From: HGM04593 sp045578665
GTDB lineage: Bacteria; Bacteroidota; Bacteroidia; Bacteroidales; Bacteroidaceae
NCBI GenBank assembly: GCA_045578665.1
Contig: JAZNKR010000158.1
Coordinates: 1-19,716, forward strand
DNA length: 19,716 nucleotides
Reading direction: 5' to 3'
In this document: positions 1-6,575 of the stretch, one piece after another
How positions within the stretch are numbered: the stretch's first letter is position 1
Layout: the number at the start of each line of letters is the position of its first letter
The notes under the pieces: model-generated
The model's input: the letters and a program-made list of their open reading frames with translations, nothing else
The model's database searches: none
Told to the model about the DNA's origin: nothing
Translations under genes and position numbers: made by a program

Positions 1-1
1 A

Positions 2-94
2 TATCGGTGGCTGAAAAACGCGTTGGAACACTTGAGACCGGGAATGGAGGAGGAAGAGCTGGTCAAACTACTACCTTGCAACTATAAAGAATAA
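2..94 (+). CDS. IS66-family transposase, C-terminal fragment (5' end outside window)
   Basis: Only the last 30 residues are present, in the frame starting at base 2 and ending in TAA at 92-94. The fragment begins YRWLKNALEHL and ends LVKLLPCNYKE. This fits the C-terminal tail of IS66 transposases, which carries a helix of the type WLxxVLxxL followed by a terminal LLPxNW/YK motif. The terminal repeat of an IS66 element follows 31-47 bp later, which supports the assignment. Whether the full transposase is intact cannot be judged here. Confidence 0.72.
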   Translation, partial: YRWLKNALEHLRPGMEEEELVKLLPCNYKE

Positions 95-95
95 T

Positions 96-130
96 GCCGA
101 CTTGAATCATAAAATCAAGTCGGCTATTTT
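96..130 (+). terminator. Intrinsic terminator inside the IS66 end
   Basis: A perfect 10-bp stem, GCCGACTTGA at 96-105 with TCAAGTCGGC at 115-124, has a 9-nt loop and is followed by TATTTT. It begins 1 bp after the transposase stop codon. On the minus strand the same stem could also stop transcription arriving from the protease gene at 158-1852, which has no other obvious terminator left. Confidence 0.75.
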
Positions 131-157
131 CGGACGCTTACAGCAAAACAGCTTCTA

Positions 158-1852
158 CTATTTCTTATTATCTGTTTTCTTCTCCTTGTTTGCAGGATGA
201 GCGGGTGAGAGTGTCTTTTTGTAAAGTTCGGGATTCTCTATCACCTTAAAACTCTCTTCAATGTCAACATCGTCACGCATGGCAAACACAATACCGCCCT
301 TTTGACTATAATAGCGTTTCACAATTTCATCGGCTATAAGACGCTTTACATCTTTTGCAAAGAATGAGAGGTCGTGATCGAGATTGTGCTGCAGCGCCTT
401 TTCGAGTTTTTCCACCTCGTTCTTCGTGGTTTCTGCATATCCTTCGAGGTCGAGCATCTTTTTCAGTTGCTTCAGCGCCTTGTAACTCTCCTTGTCGTAA
501 GTAAATCCTGTCGACTTCAGATAATTCTTGAATGCTTCGTAATCCTCTTCACTCAATTCAAAGGTCTCAGCAGGGGCTATTGTCTGGTGTTTGAGTGCAT
601 AATCGGTAGCATAGTCAAATATACTCATATCCTGAATCAGATTGTAGAGCAGGGTAGTGATTTTCTCACTTTTAGGCTCAATGTCGGGCTGTATGCCTCC
701 ACCATCCTTCACTTCGCGACCCGCGGCAGTGTAGAAGGTATTTCTGAGACTGTCGGGGGTGCGTGCTACCGAACCGTCTGCATTGCGGTGACTGTAATCG
801 ATAGCCTGCACACAGCGTCCACTGGGAATATAGTATTTAGATGTAGTAACTTTCAGGTAACTGTTATAGGGAAGCTCGCGTGTAGTCTGCACCAGTCCCT
901 TGCCATAGGTCCGCGCACCAATGATTACCGCCCTGTCAAGGTCTTGGAGAGAGCCGGAGACAATCTCGGCAGCCGAAGCTGTCTGTCCGTCCACAAGAAC
1001 AACAAGAGGAGAGAGTGTGTCAATCGGCTCTCTTGTGGTTTTATATGTAGTGTTGGCTCTCTTTGTCTTGCCTTTGGTCTCAACTATATTCAACCCTTTG
1101 GGAACAAAGAGATTCACAATTTCGATAGCTTCTGTCAGCGAACCACCACCATTGCTCCGCAAGTCGATGATGAACGAGCGGGCGCCTTTACCCTTAAGTT
1201 CTATGAGCGCACGACGCATCTCTTTGGAGCAATTCTCTGTAAAGCTCTCGAGTTGCAGATAACCTATACTGTCGCGCAACATTCCATAATAGGGGATTGC
1301 CGGAAGCGCAATACTTTCGCGTTCGAGTTTAATTGTCAAAGGTTTCTTTTCGCCGGGACGTTCAACGACAATAGTAAGTTTTGTTCCGGCTTCACCGCGC
1401 AGCATATCGCTTACGCTGTCGCTACTCATTCCTTTTACATCCACTCCGTTGATACACAATATAAGGTCGCCTATCTTCAACCCGGCTTTAGCAGCCGGCA
1501 TATTGTCATACGGTTCGGCAATGACTGTCGAATTTTTCTTTTCGTGGAACCGAATAAGCGAACCGATACCTGCATATTTTCCTGTAATCATCATCTTGAG
1601 TTCCTCACTGCCTTCCTCTGTATAGTATGTGGTATAAGGGTCGAGTTTGGAGAGCATGGCGTCGATACCATCCGTAACTATCTTTTCGGGAGCAATGGTA
1701 TCTACATAGAACAGATCAATCTCTTTTACAAGGGAATTGAAAATATTCAGTTGTTTCGATAGCTCAAAATTATGGCTATCGCGTTTGAATGCCATAAAAC
1801 AGAGTGTCGCACATACTGCAATTATAGGGAAGATATATACATTTTTTTTCAT
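158..1852 (-). CDS. S41-family C-terminal processing peptidase (CtpA/Prc type), membrane-anchored
   Basis: A 564-residue serine protease of the CtpA/Prc (tail-specific protease) family, probably acting in the periplasm on C-terminal ends of substrate proteins. An N-terminal hydrophobic stretch (about residues 5-22, after MKKN) is a signal anchor or signal peptide. A PDZ domain with the PAAKAGLKIGDLILCINGVDV segment split around it follows at about 90-180. The peptidase core carries the catalytic serine in DGQTASAAE (S293) and the general-base lysine in YGKGLVQ (K318), 25 residues apart as in the family. The C-terminal 150 residues are helical and charged, ending in a lysine-rich tail. It is transcribed alone; its 3' end lies 16 bp from an IS66 insertion. 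A second S41 protease is encoded at 6576-8192 and is clearly divergent from this one. The exact substrate cannot be inferred. Confidence 0.92.
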   Translation of the reverse strand: MKKNVYIFPIIAVCATLCFMAFKRDSHNFELSKQLNIFNSLVKEIDLFYVDTIAPEKIVTDGIDAMLSKLDPYTTYYTEEGSEELKMMITGKYAGIGSLIRFHEKKNSTVIAEPYDNMPAAKAGLKIGDLILCINGVDVKGMSSDSVSDMLRGEAGTKLTIVVERPGEKKPLTIKLERESIALPAIPYYGMLRDSIGYLQLESFTENCSKEMRRALIELKGKGARSFIIDLRSNGGGSLTEAIEIVNLFVPKGLNIVETKGKTKRANTTYKTTREPIDTLSPLVVLVDGQTASAAEIVSGSLQDLDRAVIIGARTYGKGLVQTTRELPYNSYLKVTTSKYYIPSGRCVQAIDYSHRNADGSVARTPDSLRNTFYTAAGREVKDGGGIQPDIEPKSEKITTLLYNLIQDMSIFDYATDYALKHQTIAPAETFELSEEDYEAFKNYLKSTGFTYDKESYKALKQLKKMLDLEGYAETTKNEVEKLEKALQHNLDHDLSFFAKDVKRLIADEIVKRYYSQKGGIVFAMRDDVDIEESFKVIENPELYKKTLSPAHPANKEKKTDNKK

Positions 1853-1942
1853 TGTGGTATTTTAATGCTTATTATTAATAAGGTATAATGCATGCAACAT
1901 GCTTTTGGATAGCATAGGCTGATACATCTCATTTTGCTTGCG

Positions 1943-1950
1943 CAAATATA
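1943..1950 (-). promoter_or_regulatory. Probable -7 box of the S41 protease gene at 158-1852
   Basis: On the minus strand these bases read TATATTTG, fitting the Bacteroidetes -7 consensus TAnnTTTG. The start codon lies about 90 bp downstream. No convincing -33 box is found at the expected 19-21 bp distance, so this is tentative. The leader would contain a small inverted repeat, GCATG-3 nt-CATGC, at 1890-1902. Confidence 0.45.
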
Positions 1951-2063
1951 TACCATTTTACAATGAAAATCTCCATTTCCACGAAAAATAAGCTATAAAA
2001 TAAGTCGCATTTTGCATTTAAGGATAAAATATGGCAATTTGAGTAAAAAAAGTTCTCAAAAAG

Positions 2064-2094
2064 TTGCACAGTAAAAAAGAATATACTACTTTTG
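2064..2094 (+). promoter_or_regulatory. Promoter of the tRNA-Asn pair
   Basis: TTG at 2064-2066 (-33) and TACTTTTG at 2087-2094 (-7) are separated by 20 bp, a good match to the Bacteroidetes housekeeping promoter. The predicted start, about 2101, gives a leader of about 30 nt before the first tRNA. Confidence 0.75.
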
Positions 2095-2132
2095 CAACGT
2101 CAAACGAGAAGCACTGATTCTCCAAGACAAAT

Positions 2133-2206
2133 TCTTCCTTAGCTCAGTCGGTTAGAGCATCTGACTGTTAATCAGAGGGTCCTTGGTTCAAGTCCAAGAG
2201 GAAGAG
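2133..2206 (+). tRNA. tRNA-Asn(GUU), first copy
   Basis: A complete cloverleaf of 74 nt can be folded by eye: acceptor TCTTCCT with AGGAAGA, D arm GCTC/GAGC, anticodon stem TCTGA/TCAGA with loop CTGTTAA (anticodon GTT at 2167-2169), T arm CTTGG-TTCAAGT-CCAAG, and discriminator G at 2206. The CCA end is not encoded; CAA follows. It is identical to the copy at 2251-2324. Confidence 0.97.
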
Positions 2207-2250
2207 CAAATCTTTTCATAGATTTGAGTTTTTAAATGTTAATAATGAAT

Positions 2251-2324
2251 TCTTCCTTAGCTCAGTCGGTTAGAGCATCTGACTGTTAATCAGAGGGTCC
2301 TTGGTTCAAGTCCAAGAGGAAGAG
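2251..2324 (+). tRNA. tRNA-Asn(GUU), second copy
   Basis: It has the same 74-nt sequence and cloverleaf as the first copy, with anticodon GTT at 2285-2287 and discriminator G at 2324; CAG follows, so CCA is not encoded. A 44-nt spacer separates the copies and holds a 7-bp hairpin, CAAATCT at 2207-2213 with AGATTTG at 2220-2226. There is no second promoter, so both are probably cut from one transcript. Confidence 0.97.
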
Positions 2325-2332
2325 CAGGGTAT

Positions 2333-2366
2333 AGCTGGCAGTGATGCCGGCTTGCTTTGTTTTTAT
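2333..2366 (+). terminator. Probable terminator of the tRNA-Asn transcript
   Basis: AGCTGGCA at 2333-2340 pairs with TGCCGGCT at 2345-2352 (8 bp, one G-U) around a GTGA loop. A T-rich stretch, TGCTTTGTTTTTA, follows. Confidence 0.6.
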
Positions 2367-2434
2367 ATGGTCTAATTTATCAGGAATGGCACTTGACTGT
2401 AAAATGTTTCGAATTTATTATAGTAAGAAATAAC

Positions 2435-2480
2435 AATTCCCGTCCTGAAACATATTACTGTACAGGACGGGAATTATTTG
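2435..2480. terminator. Bidirectional terminator hairpin between tRNA-Asn and the DUF4301 gene
   Basis: A perfect 13-bp stem, AATTCCCGTCCTG at 2435-2447 with CAGGACGGGAATT at 2463-2475, has a 15-nt loop. It lies 16 bp beyond the stop of the minus-strand gene ending at 2492 and also faces the tRNA unit. Flanks are only moderately T-rich (ATTATTTG on plus, GTTATTTC on minus). Confidence 0.7.
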
Positions 2481-2491
2481 TAAATCAGTTT

Positions 2492-4006
2492 TTATTGATG
2501 AACATCCCTAAGAAGGTCGTTAACAGTCTTCACGGGATTGAATGTAATGAGAGGTACCTCAACGAATACGGTGTTCCAATCGCTCATTGCACCGTTCCAC
2601 AATCCGGGAAGTTCCATTGCTTTCAGTTCGCGGCCATTCTTTGATTTATGTGAGATGAAACCTGTTGCAGGGTCGACGTAGCCAGGCAGGTTGAATTTCT
2701 CGCCTTTGTAGTTCTTCACCGCGCAGACAAGGTCTACGGGATTGAAATGTGTTCCCTTCTCGAACATCTCTTTTGCTTTTGCATCGTTCATGTCAATCTG
2801 TGAACTTTCGAGAATCTGCAACGAGACAGTGCCATCGCTATTGTATGCAAGGAAAGGTCCGCCGCCGGGTTCACCGACATTCTTCACCATTCCGCAAACG
2901 CGCATGGGGCGGTTGAGTTTCTTACGGAGATAGATGACAAGGTCGCAATCTTCGAGATGTTTAATCTCACTGCAACGACAGAAGAGTTTCTGCTGTACAA
3001 AACGGATAATCTCCTCTATCTGCTCATGGGTATATTTGCCCGAATCTATCAGTTTCAGATATTCGAATGCTTTCTTTTGGAGAGAGACAAGAACACCTGC
3101 AATAAGTTTCTTGTATTTGACCGTTTCGTCTTTCAGACGGTCGGGGACAACATTGTCGATATTCTTAATGAAGATGATATCAGATTCTATGTCGTTGAGG
3201 TTCTCGATGAGCGCTCCGTGTCCACCGGGACGGAAAAGCAGCTCGCCATTCTCGCGGAAGGGATTGTTGTCGGCATCGACAGCAATGGTATCTGTGCTCT
3301 GCTTCTGTTCGGAGAATGTAATGTCATATTCAACATCGAACATCTTTTCATATTCCGCTTTCTTCTGAGCGACCAGTTTCTCGAACAGTGCCCGATGGTT
3401 GGGCGACACGGTGAAATGCAGACGAACCTTGCCTTCCATATTTGCATACAGGGCGCCCTCCACAAAATGCTCTTCGACCGGTGTACGCTCTGCTGCGTCG
3501 TAGCTATGGAATCGAAGCAAGCCTTTTGGCTGTGAACCGTAGTTGAGACCGCTTGCATCGAGCAGATTAAAGACAATGCTTTTATATTTTCCTTCGTCAA
3601 CCAACTGCTTGATTGATGCACCGCAGTTCTTTATGCATGCCTCATCAAGTTCTTTGTAGAATGCGAATTTGTCGATGTTTGCAAAGAACTTCTTTTCGAA
3701 GTCTGTAACCGGTTCGTCCGACTCTCCATCGAGGAAAGAGAAGAGGTCTTTGAACATTCTGCTTGCCGCACCCGAAGCAGGAACAAACTTTACAACAGCG
3801 CCACCAGCCTTGCAATACTCGTCCCAAAGAGCAAGATAGGACTCTGCTTCCGCTGCATCGGGAGTGAGAATTCCGTTTCCGACGGATGCTGTGGCCTCTA
3901 TTTTCAGAAAGGGAAAGCCTGTCGCGAAATTTTTCAACTGTTCGGCTACGCTCTCTTCCGAAATACCTTTTTTCTCCAATAATAGCTTATCCTCTTTACT
4001 TATCAT
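2492..4006 (-). CDS. DUF4301 family protein; nucleotidyltransferase-like
   Basis: A cytoplasmic protein of 504 residues resembling the Bacteroidetes DUF4301 family; no biochemical function is assigned. Three segments fall in the order seen in UTP-glucose-1-phosphate / UDP-GlcNAc pyrophosphorylases (GT-A fold): a glycine/arginine/lysine loop, VKFVPASGAASRMFKDL (about 72-88); RPGGHGALIENL (about 259-270), recalling the PxGNGG loop; and FIKNIDNVVPD (about 279-289), recalling the xNxDN segment. The substrate is unknown, and this reading is inference from motif order. An in-frame ATG 69 bp upstream (4073-4075) would add 23 residues. I prefer the ATG at 4004-4006, because the predicted promoter starts transcription near 4073, leaving no leader for the longer form, and the added residues look unlike a coding extension. 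It is transcribed alone and divergently from the (p)ppGpp synthetase gene. Confidence 0.85.
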   Translation of the reverse strand: MISKEDKLLLEKKGISEESVAEQLKNFATGFPFLKIEATASVGNGILTPDAAEAESYLALWDEYCKAGGAVVKFVPASGAASRMFKDLFSFLDGESDEPVTDFEKKFFANIDKFAFYKELDEACIKNCGASIKQLVDEGKYKSIVFNLLDASGLNYGSQPKGLLRFHSYDAAERTPVEEHFVEGALYANMEGKVRLHFTVSPNHRALFEKLVAQKKAEYEKMFDVEYDITFSEQKQSTDTIAVDADNNPFRENGELLFRPGGHGALIENLNDIESDIIFIKNIDNVVPDRLKDETVKYKKLIAGVLVSLQKKAFEYLKLIDSGKYTHEQIEEIIRFVQQKLFCRCSEIKHLEDCDLVIYLRKKLNRPMRVCGMVKNVGEPGGGPFLAYNSDGTVSLQILESSQIDMNDAKAKEMFEKGTHFNPVDLVCAVKNYKGEKFNLPGYVDPATGFISHKSKNGRELKAMELPGLWNGAMSDWNTVFVEVPLITFNPVKTVNDLLRDVHQ

Positions 4007-4079
4007 AATAGGTATATTTAAGTTAATATATAGTTCATGAACAAAACAGACTATGCCATTACTTGTCTGCTTCAATCCA

Positions 4080-4110
4080 CAAATTTAAACAAAAATCCAA
4101 AAACATCATA
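4080..4110 (-). promoter_or_regulatory. Probable promoter of the DUF4301 gene
   Basis: On the minus strand TATG (4107-4110) as a weak -33 and TAAATTTG (4080-4087) as -7 are separated by 19 bp. The predicted transcript start near 4073 favours the start codon at 4006 over that at 4075. Confidence 0.55.
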
Positions 4111-4136
4111 AAAATCTCTACTCTTTTGAAAAGCGG

Positions 4137-4168
4137 TTGATTTTTATAGAAATTTTAATTTACCTTTG
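4137..4168 (+). promoter_or_regulatory. Promoter of the relA/spoT homologue
   Basis: TTG at 4137-4139 and TACCTTTG at 4161-4168 are separated by 21 bp, a good Bacteroidetes promoter. The start codon at 4213 lies about 38 nt beyond the predicted transcript start. Confidence 0.75.
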
Positions 4169-4212
4169 CAATAGACCATGATGTCTATACCATAACATAA
4201 AAGACAACCAAT

Positions 4213-6426
4213 ATGTCCCGACTATCAGTTTATTCAGAAGACGAAAAGAGTACCCTTAAAACTCTATGTCGCAAGTTGAGGGGAGAAGGTGCGGAAAAAA
4301 TAACCTTTTCCGATTTCAAGTTCTTGAAATCACACTTCGGCAGAGCTGTGAATGATGAGAAAATAGTCATTAACAGTTTCGGACTCAATCCGATATTACT
4401 TGACCTTAAGACTGCACTTGTCGTTACGGAAGAGATAGGGCACAAGCGCGAAATAATCATAAGCATCCTGCTCAACAGATGTCTGCAGGCAGGGACAATA
4501 ACCTTGAGCGAGATTCATGAGAGATTCGGCAACAATGTAAGCAACATACTCACAAGTCTTGCCAAAATCAACGGACTCTATGCAAAGAGCCCCACAGTGG
4601 AGAGTGAGAATTTCCGCAATCTGCTGCTCTCGTTCGCCAATGACATGCGCATAATACTGATAATGATTGCCGACAGGCTTGTGCTTATGCGCCACATCGC
4701 AGATAGCGACAACAAGGAGGCACGTCTGCAGGTGTCGCACGAAGCATCCAAACTCTATGTACCTCTTGCACATAAACTCGGATTCTACAAAATGAAGTCA
4801 GAACTCGAGGATCTTGTCATCAAGTACACAGAACCCGAGGTGTATGCCGAACTGAGCAGAAAGCTGGAGGAGACTGCTGCATCACGTGAGGATTACATGA
4901 AGAACTTCATACACCCTATTGAAAAGGCTCTCAAGAGCAACCCCCATATCAAATACAGAATCAAGGGTCGTACAAAATCCATACACTCCATCTGGCAAAA
5001 GATGAAACGTCAGAAACGCCCGTTCGAAGGAATATATGACATATTTGCCATAAGAATAATCATCGAGAGCGAACCGGCAAACGAAAAGAGTGAATGTTGG
5101 CAGGTATATTCTCTCATTACCGATATGTACACGCCCAATCCTCACCGTTTGCGCGACTGGCTATCTGTGCCAAAGACCAATGGCTATGAGTCGTTGCACA
5201 CGACAGTGATGGGACCCGAAGGACGATGGGTAGAGGTGCAGATACGCACCGAGCGCATGGATATCATAGCGGAGCACGGTCTCGCAGCACACTGGCGATA
5301 CAAAGGTGTGAAGAGCGAAAAGGGACTTGACAATCTGTTGGCATCCATCCGCGACACACTTGAACATATAGCAGAGGAGGATGTATCTGATACAAAGTTC
5401 AAGATGGAACTCTACAAGGATGACATCTTTGTGTTCACTCCCAAAGGCGACCTCTTCCATCTGCCTAAAGGGGCAACAATCCTCGACTTTGCATTCTGCA
5501 TACACACCGGAGTGGGCAGCCGCTGTACAGGAGCACTTGTCAACGGGCGCAACGTACCGTTGAAGCATATACTCAACAACGGCGACCAGGTGGAGATTGT
5601 TACCTCCAACAGCCAGACACCTAAGGCTGCATGGCTCAAGATTGTGAAGACCTCGCGTGCAAGAGCAAAGATAAGACAGGCACTGAAGGATATAGGTGCA
5701 CGCCAGGCTGCTCTCGCCCGGGAGACTTTGGAGCGTAAGTTCAAGAACCACAAGATTGAATTCGATGAGCGGGAGATCGACCGTCTTGTCCGCAAGATGG
5801 GATTCAAGCGTCTGACCGATTTCTACCAGCAGGTTGCAGATGGATTCATTGATGTTTCCGATGTGTTGCAACGCTACAAAGAGATGCTTGCCGGGGACGA
5901 GACCCAGAGCGAGGTTGCTCACAGTGCACAGGATTTCACCCTCAACAACGAACCGGAAAAGAGCGGTTCGGGAGATATTCTTGTCATTGAGAACAACCTC
6001 AAGGGTGTGGACTACAAATTTGCAAAATGCTGCACACCTATATTCGGCGACGATATTTTCGGTTTTGTTACAATCAGCAACGGCATTTCTATCCATCGGA
6101 AAGATTGCAGCAATGCACGGGAATTGCGCGAACGTTATCCATGGCGCATTATAGAGGCGAGATGGAGCGACAGGGACAAGAACGGCAACAGACTATATGC
6201 TGTGAATCTGCGCATCGTGGGACACGATGATATCGGCATTGTAACCAATGTTACATCTGTAATCAACCAGGAGAAGGATGTTATACTAAGAAGTATAAAT
6301 ATCGATTCACACGATTCGCTCTTCTCGGGAACACTTACTCTGCTGATAGACGAGTTCAGCCGACTAAGCAAAATCATACGCAAAATTGAGGGTATTAAAG
6401 GAATCAAGCAGGTAATAAGATTGTAA
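4213..6426 (+). CDS. relA: RelA/SpoT-type (p)ppGpp synthetase with degenerate hydrolase domain
   Basis: A 737-residue long RSH enzyme that transfers pyrophosphate from ATP to GDP/GTP to make the stringent-response alarmone. Order of domains: pseudo-HD region (about 50-165), synthetase (about 230-365), TGS (about 404-465) and a C-terminal ACT domain (about 655-737). Synthetase motifs are intact: KGRTKSIHSIWQKM (251-264), IYDIFAIRI (274-282), KTNGYESLHT (321-330) and VEVQIRT (340-346), followed by AEHGLAAHW. In the HD region the metal-binding HD pair and following acidic residues are replaced: the family's LLHDVxED appears as LLNRCLQA (N88, R89, Q92, A93), although H77 and D153 remain. It therefore probably only synthesises, like enterobacterial RelA, and the cell should have another RSH hydrolase elsewhere. 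Single-gene unit with its own promoter. The symbol reflects function by similarity. Confidence 0.92.
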   Translation: MSRLSVYSEDEKSTLKTLCRKLRGEGAEKITFSDFKFLKSHFGRAVNDEKIVINSFGLNPILLDLKTALVVTEEIGHKREIIISILLNRCLQAGTITLSEIHERFGNNVSNILTSLAKINGLYAKSPTVESENFRNLLLSFANDMRIILIMIADRLVLMRHIADSDNKEARLQVSHEASKLYVPLAHKLGFYKMKSELEDLVIKYTEPEVYAELSRKLEETAASREDYMKNFIHPIEKALKSNPHIKYRIKGRTKSIHSIWQKMKRQKRPFEGIYDIFAIRIIIESEPANEKSECWQVYSLITDMYTPNPHRLRDWLSVPKTNGYESLHTTVMGPEGRWVEVQIRTERMDIIAEHGLAAHWRYKGVKSEKGLDNLLASIRDTLEHIAEEDVSDTKFKMELYKDDIFVFTPKGDLFHLPKGATILDFAFCIHTGVGSRCTGALVNGRNVPLKHILNNGDQVEIVTSNSQTPKAAWLKIVKTSRARAKIRQALKDIGARQAALARETLERKFKNHKIEFDEREIDRLVRKMGFKRLTDFYQQVADGFIDVSDVLQRYKEMLAGDETQSEVAHSAQDFTLNNEPEKSGSGDILVIENNLKGVDYKFAKCCTPIFGDDIFGFVTISNGISIHRKDCSNARELRERYPWRIIEARWSDRDKNGNRLYAVNLRIVGHDDIGIVTNVTSVINQEKDVILRSINIDSHDSLFSGTLTLLIDEFSRLSKIIRKIEGIKGIKQVIRL

Positions 6427-6507
6427 TAACGATTTTTTGCCTTGTACCTGATTGACGTGAGTTCGATACAAGATATATATATAATAGGAGGCTAATATTT
6501 ACAAGAC

Positions 6508-6550
6508 AAGTTCCGGAACTCTATTCATTTGAGTTCCGGAACTTATATTG
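6508..6550. terminator. Bidirectional terminator between relA and the convergent protease operon
   Basis: A perfect 14-bp stem, AAGTTCCGGAACTC at 6508-6521 with GAGTTCCGGAACTT at 6531-6544, has a 9-nt loop. It lies between the relA stop (6426) and the minus-strand stop (6576). Each arm is itself built around the palindrome AGTTCCGGAACT. No long T tract follows on either strand. Confidence 0.75.
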
Positions 6551-6575
6551 TTATGGTAAGTTTGTATGAATAATT

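Larger units (their letters stand above)
1..141 (+). mobile_element. Right end of an IS66-family insertion sequence (partial)
   Basis: Three elements line up: the last 30 codons of an IS66-type transposase, a terminator hairpin, and a terminal repeat ending at 141. Read inward on the minus strand the terminus is GTAAGCGTCCGAAAATA, matching the GTAAGCG start known for IS66-family ends. The family usually makes 8-bp target duplications, so AGCAAAAC (142-149) is the expected flanking copy; the other copy lies outside the window. The element stops 16 bp beyond the stop codon of the neighbouring protease gene and so does not break it. The rest of the element is off the left edge. Confidence 0.8.

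Noticed and set aside
374..1762. A 462-codon plus-strand open frame opposite the S41 protease gene
   Set aside because: It lies entirely antisense to a gene with intact catalytic motifs and gives a cysteine-rich product without recognisable domains; it is a codon-bias shadow.
2133..2324. Duplicated tRNA-Asn as the footprint of an integrated element (att sites)
   Set aside because: Only 44 bp separate the copies, with no integrase or cargo, and both are full-length functional tRNAs.
5161..6096. A 311-codon minus-strand open frame opposite relA
   Set aside because: It is antisense to conserved synthetase and TGS coding sequence, has no promoter, and its product shows no family features.
6441..6472. 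Inverted repeat CTTGTA ... TACAAG after relA as an operator
   Set aside because: Six-bp arms 20 bp apart in AT-rich sequence between convergent genes are easily met by chance, and no promoter overlaps it.
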